Shown here: positions 1-6,760 of the stretch, in pieces | Layout: each line of letters begins with the position of its first letter | How positions within the stretch are numbered: position 1 is the stretch's first letter | NCBI GenBank assembly: GCA_964598695.1 | Contig: CAZRDB010000174.1 | Coordinates: forward strand, 1-10,820 | DNA length: 10,820 nucleotides | Reading direction: 5' to 3' | Origin: CAZRDB01 sp964598695 | GTDB taxonomy: Bacteria; Armatimonadota; Zipacnadia; UBA1398 | The notes under the pieces: generated by a model | Told to the model about the DNA's origin: nothing | The model's database searches: none | The model's input: the letters and a program-made list of their open reading frames with translations, nothing else | Made by a program: the position numbers and the translations under genes

Positions 1-8
1 AGCAGTAG

Positions 9-602
9 GAAGAGGCCGTCGAGGCGGCGCTGCTGCGCTGCATCGATGAACCCCGGCCCGCGGGCACGAAGGCGCTGGCGATCCGCAGTCTGGGGCTCGG
101 GAGCTGCGAAGCGGCCGTCCCGACCCTCTCCGGCTGCCTCGCGACCGACCAGTGGAAGCCTGCCCAGTGGGCGCTCGAGCGCACCCCATGTCGCGCCGCG
201 ACCGAGGCGCTCCTGGCGGCCGGCTCGAGTACCGAGCTGCCGGTCGAGGTGCGCGTCGGGGCGGTCCACGCGCTGGGCGCACGGGGAGACCGGACGGCGG
301 TTCCCGGGTTGCGCACGCTGCTCGCCTGCGGCGAGCCCGCCGTGGTCGAAGCAGCCGTCGACACCCTCGGCATCCTCGCCGACCCGAGCGCGGCCGCCGA
401 ACTGGTCTCCCTGATGCGGGGAGACGGCGAGGGCCTGCGTCGCGCCGCGGTCGGCGCCGTCCTGCGGATGGCCGACGCGCTCATCGCAACCGATCCCGCG
501 CTCGCTCGGATCCTCTTCGAGCGGGCGCGCCACGCGGCACGGACCGAGGGCCACGCCAACGCGGCGCGCGCCGGACTCGGCCGTCTCGACCCCGAAAGGT
601 AG
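9..602 (+). CDS. HEAT-repeat protein, C-terminal part (5' end missing or interrupted)
   Basis: The frame is open from base 9 to the TAG at 600-602 and encodes about 197 residues. They are rich in Ala, Leu, Arg and Glu and show the helix-turn-helix rhythm of HEAT/PBS-lyase repeats, for example VRVGAVHALGARGDRTAVPG followed by VEAAVDTLGILADPSAAAEL and RRAAVGAVLRMAD. HEAT repeats form alpha-solenoid binding surfaces; in Planctomycetota they often sit at the end of large secreted cytochrome or ThuA-type proteins, but no catalytic domain is visible here. There is no ATG, GTG or TTG in frame before the GTG at 249, yet the repeat-like sequence clearly starts earlier, so the gene most likely begins left of the window. 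An in-frame TAG at 6-8 stands in the way (see findings). If translation really began at 249 the product would be 117 residues. The stop lies nine bases before the next gene, suggesting co-transcription. The repeat assignment is fairly sure; the function is unknown. Confidence 0.7.
   Translation, partial: EEAVEAALLRCIDEPRPAGTKALAIRSLGLGSCEAAVPTLSGCLATDQWKPAQWALERTPCRAATEALLAAGSSTELPVEVRVGAVHALGARGDRTAVPGLRTLLACGEPAVVEAAVDTLGILADPSAAAELVSLMRGDGEGLRRAAVGAVLRMADALIATDPALARILFERARHAARTEGHANAARAGLGRLDPER
595..599 (+). promoter_or_regulatory. weak ribosome binding site for the gene at 612
   Basis: AAAGG ends 12 bases before the GTG at 612 and abuts the stop codon of the HEAT-repeat gene. The spacing is long and the match short, so translation of the large downstream gene may depend partly on ribosomes finishing the upstream gene. 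This is inference from position only. Confidence 0.3.
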
Positions 603-611
603 CGCGCCACC

Positions 612-3600
612 GTGCCTGTTCGCTCGTCCGTGCTCCTGGCTCTCGTGCTCTCCTCCAGTGTGTGGGCCGCGCCGGGCATCCCGGGGCTGCGCGCGCTCCT
701 GCCGGCCGGACGGACGGGTACGCCGGGGGAGGTCGCTGCGGAGGCTCTCGCGACCGAGGGGCTCGGGGCCGAGCCCCTGGCGCCCCCCGCGGGCGGTCCG
801 CTCGCGATCCCCGGCGACACGCGCGCCCTGTGGTGGCACTGCGAGAGTTGGCCCCTGCCCACCGACCTGACCGACCCGGAGGCCCGCGCGGCGCTGCTCG
901 CTTGGCTCGCCGAGGGCCATGGGCTACTCCTGAGCGGGACAGCGTTGGCCTACGCCGCCGACCTCGGCCTCGAGTCCGCGACGCCGCGGGCGCTCCCGAC
1001 CGGCGCCTCCGACGCGATCCGCGCGGGCCTCGACCCGTCCGCGAGCCCCGGACATCCAATCTGGGAGGGCTTCGCGAAGGATGCGCCGATCTGGCTCACC
1101 GGGGGCGGCTTCGGACCCTCGGCCGACTTCCACGGCAGCGCGCCCGCGGGGGGCGTCGTGATCGGTCGCGCGGCGCCCGACGCGGGCGAGAACCCGCTCG
1201 TGGAGTACGCCTACGGGAAGGGCCGGGTGCTCGTGCTCGGCTGGCGGCTGCCGCACTACGGCGCGGCGTCCGGCGGCGATCGGGAGTCGCTCGAGCGTTT
1301 CACGGGAAACGTTCTGCGCTACCTCGCGGCCGGCACGTGGCACGGGGATCTCCCCGACGCGCGCCGGCAGGCCTTACTCGCCCGCCTGGGCGGGGTGGAC
1401 CCGGAGCCGCTGCGCCTGATGGTCGAGGACCTGCGGGCGACGTTCGGCCCCCGGTATCCTCGCGCCGAGGAGTATCTGGCGCGGATCGCGCGTCTCGAGG
1501 GCCTCCGCGAGGGCCTGGTGTCCGGAGACGACTCCCTGCTCGGCGAGGCGGAGGCGCTGGCGCGTGCGCTCCGCGAGATCCCGCTCGACAACCCGCTCCT
1601 CGACTTCGACCGCCTCCTGCTGGTTCGGCGCTCCGAGGGCAACCTCGGCCTGCCCCAAAACTGGGAGTCGAACTCGAGCCTCCCGCGCGGCGGGTTCGAC
1701 AACGAGATCGCGACCCTCGCCCCCGTCGGGCCCGGGGGGGAGTTGAGGACCGTCTACCGGCCCCCGTCCGGCGGCTTCGTCGGTGACGTGGACCTCCACC
1801 CCTCCGGTGGGCGGATGCTCTTCTCGATGCCCCGCGCACCCGACGGCGCCTGGCGTGTGTGGGAGATGGGCAGCGACGGCTCGGGCCTCGCGCCGATCGG
1901 CCAGGTCGATGAGCCCGATGTCGACAACTACGATGCCTGCTACCTGCCGGACGGCAACATCCTCTTCACCTCGACGGCGCCGTTCGTCGGGGTGCCGTGC
2001 GTCACGGGGGCCTCGCACGTCGCGAACCTGTTCCTCCTCGACAACACGCGCGGAGGCGAGGTCCGCGCGTTGACGTTCGACCAGGAGCACAACTGGTGCC
2101 CGACGGCGATGAACGACGGCCGGGTGCTCTACCAGCGGTGGGAGTACTCGGACATCCCGCACTTCGCGGCTCGGCTGCTGTTCACGATGAACCCCGACGG
2201 GACCGACCAACGCGCCTTCTACGGGAGCAACAGCTACTGGCCGGACGCGATGTTCTACGCGCGCCCCATCCCGGATGACCCGAACCGCGTGATCGCCGTG
2301 GTCGGCGGCCACCACGACAACCCCCGGATGGGCGAGCTGGTGCTGTTCGACGCGGCGCAGGGGCAGTACGAGGCCGACGGGGTGATCCAGCGGATCCCGG
2401 GCCGCGGCAAGACGGTGGAGTCGGTGATCCTCGACGGCCTGACCCTGGCAAGCTGGCCCAAGTTCCTCCACCCCTACCCGCTCAGCGGCAAGTACTTCCT
2501 CGTCTCCTGCAAGCCGTCTCCCGCAAGGCCGTGGGGGATCTACCTCGCCGACGTCTTCGACAACCTCACGCTCGTCAAGGAGATCCCCGGCCAGGCCCTG
2601 CTGGAGCCGGTCCCCCTCCGGCCGACGGCGGCCCCGCGGTCGCTGCCGCCTCGCTCCCACCCGGGCCGGCACGACGCGCTCGTGAACCTCTCGAGCGTCT
2701 ACATCGGACCGGGGCTCGCCGGCGTGCCGCGCGGGAGCATCAAGAAGCTACGGCTGGTCACCTACCACTTCTCGTACCACGGGATGGGCGGCCAGACCTG
2801 CCGCATCGGCTTCGACGGTCCCTGGGACATCAAGCGCGTCCTGGGCACCGTTCCGGTCGAGGAGGATGGCTCGGCGCTGTTCCGGGTTCCGGCCAACACG
2901 CCGATCTCCATCCAGCCGCTCGACGAGAACGGCCAGGCACTGCAGCTCATGCGGAGCTGGTTCACCGCGATGCCGGGCGAGACGCTCTCGTGCGTCGGCT
3001 GCCACGAGCCGCGCGGGACGGCGCCCCCGCCCGTCAGCCTCGCCTCGCTCCGGGCGCCGTCCGAGATCGCGCCGTGGTACGGCCCCACCCGCGGGTTCTC
3101 GTTCGCCCGCGAGGTCCAGCCCGTGCTCGACCGCTACTGCACCGCCTGCCACGACGGCCACACGACGCCCGAGGGGCGGGTCGTCGCCGACCTGCGACCG
3201 GCGCCGCAGGTCCGGATGGGCGCACCCGAGCCCGGCTACGACAACCTGGCGTGGTTCCCCCCGAGCTACCTGGCGCTCAAGCAGTGGGTACGCAACGCGA
3301 CGATGGAGAGCGACCTGCACCTCCTGATGCCCGGCGAGTACGCGGCCGACACGACCCGGCTCGTGCGGGTGCTCCGGGAGGGCCATCACGGGGTACGGCT
3401 GAGCCCCGAGGCATGGGACCGCCTGACGACCTGGATCGACCTCAACACCCCTGCGCAGGGCACGTGGACCGAGATCGTCGGCGCGGAGGCGGTCCTCCAT
3501 CAGCGCGACCGTCGCCAGGCGATGCTTCTTCGGTATGGCGGGCGCGACGAGGACCCCGAGGCGATCCTCCCGACGGAGACGAACCTCGCTGAGCCCGTTC

Positions 3601-4514
3601 CGCCGGCGCCCGTCGCCCCGCGGCCCGAGGCGCCGGCGCTCGCGGGCTGGCCGCTCTCGGAGGAGGAGGCGCGGCGCGCGCAGGAGGCGGAGGGGCCCAC
3701 CGAGCGGACGCTCGACCTCGGCGAGGGAGTCGCGCTCACGCTCCGCAGGATCCCGGCAGGGGCCTTCGTGATGGGCGACCCGGAGGACCCCGGAGAGTCG
3801 CCCGGCCCCCGCGTCGTGCGCATCGATCAGCCCTACTGGATCGGCGCGTTCGAGGTGACCAACGCCCAGTTCGCGCGGTTCGACCCCGGCCACGAGAGCC
3901 GTCTCGAATCGGGCGACTTCCTCCAGTTCGGAATCCCCGAGCGCGGCTGGCCCGTCGACGCGCCCGAGCAACCGGCGGTTCGCCTCTCGGCACTGGAGGC
4001 CGAGGGCTTCTGCCGCTGGCTGGGGGAGCGCGCCGGGCTACGGGTGGCGCTCCCGAGCGAGGAGCAGTGGGAGTACGCCTGCCGCGCCGGCAGCGCCGCA
4101 CGCCTGTGGTTCGGCCCGGTCGAGGCGGACTTCGCGCCCTACGCCAACCTCGCCGACAGCCAGCTCCGCCGGATCGAGACCCACGCGCCGTGGGGGCTGC
4201 CCTCGGGCGCGATCCCTCCATGGCGTCCGGCGGTGGAGACCGTCGACGACGGCTTCCGCGTGAGCGCGCCCGTCGGCGCCTACCGGCCGAACCCGTGGGG
4301 CCTCCACGACATGCATGGCAATGCGGCCGAGTGGACGCGGAGCACGACGGCGCCGCCCGGCGGCCCGACGGGGGCGCTCGAGCGGGTGGTCCGCGGAGGC
4401 TCCTGGTACGACCTCCCGCGTCTCGCGACGGCCGGATACCGCACCTCGTACCCAGCCTACCGGGGGGTCTACGATGTCGGCTTCCGAGTGGTCGTGGAGG
4501 ACGCGGGGCCCTGA
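612..4514 (+). CDS. Secreted HzsA-like dihaem cytochrome / SUMF1-EgtB-PvdO domain fusion protein
   Basis: A 1300-residue exported mosaic protein. The GTG at 612 is chosen because it gives a signal peptide (VRSSVLLALVLSSSVWA, residues 3-19). Residues about 70-240 resemble a glutamine-amidotransferase/ThuA-like fold (LWWHCESW near 73; GKGRVLVLGWRLPHYG near 202). Residues about 325-780 match the beta-propeller and following region of the hydrazine synthase alpha family, with DNYDACYLPDG at 438, GGHHDNPRMGEL around 565 and the stretch DGPWDIKRVLGTVPVEEDGS. Two c-type haem sites follow: CVGCH at 794-798 and CTACH at 843-847. A Pro/Ala-rich linker (about 990-1015) leads to an FGE-sulfatase-type domain (about 1035-1298) with IPAGAFVMGDP, EEQWEYACRAG near 1150, WGLHDMHGNAAEW, GGSW at 1262-1265 and a final VGFRVV. 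This architecture is known as a recurrent, unexplained family in Planctomycetota and related phyla. The FGE-like domain lacks the catalytic cysteine pair. Cytochrome maturation requires export. Family call sure; reaction unknown. Confidence 0.92.
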   Translation: MPVRSSVLLALVLSSSVWAAPGIPGLRALLPAGRTGTPGEVAAEALATEGLGAEPLAPPAGGPLAIPGDTRALWWHCESWPLPTDLTDPEARAALLAWLAEGHGLLLSGTALAYAADLGLESATPRALPTGASDAIRAGLDPSASPGHPIWEGFAKDAPIWLTGGGFGPSADFHGSAPAGGVVIGRAAPDAGENPLVEYAYGKGRVLVLGWRLPHYGAASGGDRESLERFTGNVLRYLAAGTWHGDLPDARRQALLARLGGVDPEPLRLMVEDLRATFGPRYPRAEEYLARIARLEGLREGLVSGDDSLLGEAEALARALREIPLDNPLLDFDRLLLVRRSEGNLGLPQNWESNSSLPRGGFDNEIATLAPVGPGGELRTVYRPPSGGFVGDVDLHPSGGRMLFSMPRAPDGAWRVWEMGSDGSGLAPIGQVDEPDVDNYDACYLPDGNILFTSTAPFVGVPCVTGASHVANLFLLDNTRGGEVRALTFDQEHNWCPTAMNDGRVLYQRWEYSDIPHFAARLLFTMNPDGTDQRAFYGSNSYWPDAMFYARPIPDDPNRVIAVVGGHHDNPRMGELVLFDAAQGQYEADGVIQRIPGRGKTVESVILDGLTLASWPKFLHPYPLSGKYFLVSCKPSPARPWGIYLADVFDNLTLVKEIPGQALLEPVPLRPTAAPRSLPPRSHPGRHDALVNLSSVYIGPGLAGVPRGSIKKLRLVTYHFSYHGMGGQTCRIGFDGPWDIKRVLGTVPVEEDGSALFRVPANTPISIQPLDENGQALQLMRSWFTAMPGETLSCVGCHEPRGTAPPPVSLASLRAPSEIAPWYGPTRGFSFAREVQPVLDRYCTACHDGHTTPEGRVVADLRPAPQVRMGAPEPGYDNLAWFPPSYLALKQWVRNATMESDLHLLMPGEYAADTTRLVRVLREGHHGVRLSPEAWDRLTTWIDLNTPAQGTWTEIVGAEAVLHQRDRRQAMLLRYGGRDEDPEAILPTETNLAEPVPPAPVAPRPEAPALAGWPLSEEEARRAQEAEGPTERTLDLGEGVALTLRRIPAGAFVMGDPEDPGESPGPRVVRIDQPYWIGAFEVTNAQFARFDPGHESRLESGDFLQFGIPERGWPVDAPEQPAVRLSALEAEGFCRWLGERAGLRVALPSEEQWEYACRAGSAARLWFGPVEADFAPYANLADSQLRRIETHAPWGLPSGAIPPWRPAVETVDDGFRVSAPVGAYRPNPWGLHDMHGNAAEWTRSTTAPPGGPTGALERVVRGGSWYDLPRLATAGYRTSYPAYRGVYDVGFRVVVEDAGP

Positions 4515-4520
4515 GGGGAG
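4514..4520 (+). promoter_or_regulatory. strong Shine-Dalgarno fixing the start of the GH42-like gene
   Basis: AGGGGAG begins on the last base of the upstream TGA stop and lies seven bases before the GTG at 4528. It is the best ribosome site in the plus-strand block and decides the start against in-frame ATG codons at 4315 and 4474, which lie inside the preceding gene. Confidence 0.7.
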
Positions 4521-4527
4521 TTCCGGC

Positions 4528-6717
4528 GTGGGCGTGTGCCTCGCAGTGTGCGTGCTGACATCGGTCCTCGCGGCCGACGACGGCATCCCGGCCGCGAGCC
4601 GGGTGGGCGTCACCGTCCCGCGGCCGGCGACCGCCGTCCCCGCTGAGGAGTGGGGCCTGCTTCAAGCCCTGGCTGCGGCGCCGACGATCCTGCTCCTGCC
4701 CGGGGCGGACGCGGCACGGACCGATCTCGCCGCCTGGCGTGCCGAGATCGCGGCCTACGCGTCACATGGCCTCCGCCCGGGGGTGACGCCGGTTCCACAC
4801 CTCCCGGGGCTGGCCTGGGCGCCGGAGGTCGACGAGGAAGGCGTCGGGCGGGCCGACCGCCAGAACCCGTTCGACCCGGCCTTCCGCGCGGCGTGGATCG
4901 CGTACCTCCGCGCAGCCGCGGCCGGGCTGCGGGAGGAGCCGATCGGCCGGTTCTCCGTTGTCCCGCCAAGCTACTACGGGGAGTTCGAGTACTACCTCGG
5001 CCCCGACTGGGCGCACCCCAGGTTCCTCTGCTACAGCGATCTCGCGCGGGCACGGTTCGACGAGTGGCTCGCCGCCCGCTACGGCACGCCCTCGCGGGCG
5101 GCGGAGGCGTGGGGGCTGCCCGAGGCCGCCTCCTGGGCCGACCTCCCCTCCCCCAAGCCCCACCGCGAGACGTCCGTCCCGCACCTCGAGACCGCGTGGC
5201 TCGACCTGATGGAGTGGCGCACCGACTACCTCACGGGCCTGGTGGCGGAGGGGCTCCACGCCGCCGGGGCGGAGCGGGACGGCGAGTCGGCCTTCCTGAC
5301 CGCCGTCGGCGACTACGGCGCGGCCTGGGGGACCGACACGGCGGCGCTCGCCCGGGCCTGCCGCGATCTGCCGCCGGTCACACTCCACCACACCAACGGC
5401 CACAGCCTCGCCGACACCCGGTACGTCTGCGCGGTCGCCCGCCGCTACGGGCTCGCGGCCGTCGTCACCGAGAACGACGGCAATCGGGCCGGCCGGGGCG
5501 AGATCGCGAAGCTCACGCTGGTGGCCTTGCTCGCGGGGGTCGACGAGTACAACTACAGCTTCGACGCGCACCTGCTCGACCGAGCCGAGCCCGCCGCGGC
5601 AACCGATGCCGCACGGGCGCTCGCCGATGCGGCCACGCTCCTCCGCCGCTACCGTACCAGGCCCGCGCCGAGCGAGATCGTCTTCCTGCACAGCAACACG
5701 GCGGCCTGGGCGCGCCCGCCGGAGTACCGCAACCGAGACGTCTCCCATGTCTACGATGAGGTCCTCGCGAACGCCGACCGGCCGGATGCGGTCGGCTTCT
5801 CGTGGGCGCGGTGGCTCGCGATGCCCGATGTGACGGGCGAGCGCCTGGTGGCCGACGGCGATCTCGAGGGCCGCAGGATGGTCGTTCTCCCGAGCACCGG
5901 CCCGACGCTGCTCCGGGCCGAGGCGGCGGACGCCCTGCGCGACTGGGTGGAGCGAGGCGGCACGTTCGTCGCGTTCGGCGACGACCCGCTCGGCCTCCCG
6001 CTCCAGCCGGCGGGCTCCGGGGCGCGCCTGATGCCATCGCCCGAGCCCGCTCTGCCGCCCGTGGGGCCTTCGGAGGGTTCCCTCGAGGCACGGGCTCCGG
6101 CGCTGGCGTCACTGACCCCGCTCCTGCGGGAGTGCCCAACGGCCCCCGTCTGGTTGGAGCCACTCCCCGAGGGTTGGGAGACGCTCGTCGCCGACGCCCG
6201 GGGCCGGGCGGCGCTCGCGCAGCGCCCGATGGGTCGGGGCCGCTTGGTCCGGTGCGCCGGCCGGGTGGCTGCCGATGCGAGCGCGGAGTTCGGCGCCTTC
6301 CACCGGCTCATGGCGCCGGCGCTGCTGCGAGCCCTTGCCCGGGAGTCGGGTTGCACGCTCCCCTACGAGCTGACTGCCGACGAGGCGCCCGCCGGAGAGA
6401 CCCCGCCGCTCGCGCTCGGCGACCGGGGCATCGATCCCGCCACCGGCCGCCGCCTGTTCGTCGCCGGCGCCCCGTCCGTCGGCTGCGGGCCGCTCACGCT
6501 GCGCGTGGACCCGAGCCTGGCAGGTCCCTGCGAGCTGCTCCTCGTGGATGTGCGAGACGCCCGCGCCCCGGGCGCGACCGTGGCCCCCGCAACGCCGCTC
6601 GACCGGCTCTACCGCGACCCGACGAACCAGCCGCTCGGCCAGGGGGCGCTGCTGCCCTCGGTGCGGATCGAGTTCGACGGCGCCCGGCCGCTTCGCTTCT
6701 CGCTCGTAGCCCCGTAG
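4528..6717 (+). CDS. Secreted GH42-like (beta-galactosidase-type) TIM-barrel protein
   Basis: From the GTG at 4528 the product has 729 residues and starts with a short hydrophobic stretch (VGVCLAVCVLTSVLAADDG) that looks like a signal peptide poor in basic residues; starting at the ATG at 4474 would add SASEWSWRTRG and more charge but overlap the previous gene by 41 bases. The middle resembles glycoside hydrolase family 42, clan GH-A: FSVVPPSYYGEFEYYLGPDW (E152 and E154) is where the acid/base strand would be, followed by the typical CYSDLARARFDEWLAARYG and an AEAWG turn. VVTENDGN (E315) could supply the nucleophile. After about residue 390 a Rossmann-like region (RMVVLPSTGPTLL, ALRDWVERGGTFVAFGDDP) resembles the GH42 trimerisation domain. 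Family GH42 members hydrolyse beta-galactosides, but the Asn-Glu signature is absent, so the substrate and even the activity are uncertain. Its position between two other exported proteins suggests extracytoplasmic glycan processing. Distant GH42-like is likely; a precise enzyme name is not justified. Confidence 0.72.
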   Translation: MGVCLAVCVLTSVLAADDGIPAASRVGVTVPRPATAVPAEEWGLLQALAAAPTILLLPGADAARTDLAAWRAEIAAYASHGLRPGVTPVPHLPGLAWAPEVDEEGVGRADRQNPFDPAFRAAWIAYLRAAAAGLREEPIGRFSVVPPSYYGEFEYYLGPDWAHPRFLCYSDLARARFDEWLAARYGTPSRAAEAWGLPEAASWADLPSPKPHRETSVPHLETAWLDLMEWRTDYLTGLVAEGLHAAGAERDGESAFLTAVGDYGAAWGTDTAALARACRDLPPVTLHHTNGHSLADTRYVCAVARRYGLAAVVTENDGNRAGRGEIAKLTLVALLAGVDEYNYSFDAHLLDRAEPAAATDAARALADAATLLRRYRTRPAPSEIVFLHSNTAAWARPPEYRNRDVSHVYDEVLANADRPDAVGFSWARWLAMPDVTGERLVADGDLEGRRMVVLPSTGPTLLRAEAADALRDWVERGGTFVAFGDDPLGLPLQPAGSGARLMPSPEPALPPVGPSEGSLEARAPALASLTPLLRECPTAPVWLEPLPEGWETLVADARGRAALAQRPMGRGRLVRCAGRVAADASAEFGAFHRLMAPALLRALARESGCTLPYELTADEAPAGETPPLALGDRGIDPATGRRLFVAGAPSVGCGPLTLRVDPSLAGPCELLLVDVRDARAPGATVAPATPLDRLYRDPTNQPLGQGALLPSVRIEFDGARPLRFSLVAP

Positions 6718-6760
6718 GCGTAGGCAGGACTCCGGCCGGCGCGGCTCGTATCCCACAGCC

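Noticed and set aside
152..1786. Long plus-strand open frame of 544 codons
   Set aside because: Arg/Gly/Pro/Ala-rich translation with no domain pattern, overlapping the HEAT-repeat gene and the start of the large mosaic gene; a by-product of high GC.
1374..2672. Minus-strand open frame of 432 codons
   Set aside because: Antisense to the highly conserved propeller region; its peptide (VEHPAVVHRRRAPVV-like) shows no recognisable fold.
2748..3971. Minus-strand open frame of 407 codons
   Set aside because: Antisense shadow of the haem-site region of the mosaic protein, without family motifs.
4315..4527. Upstream extension of the GH42-like gene to the ATG at 4315 or 4474
   Set aside because: It would overlap the conserved end of the FGE-like domain, encodes Arg-rich filler before the hydrophobic segment, and lacks the good Shine-Dalgarno seen before 4528.
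6732..6739. Palindrome CCGGCCGG between the GH42-like and sialidase-like genes
   Set aside because: Eight-base GC palindromes are expected by chance here and there is no second copy or promoter-like element beside it.
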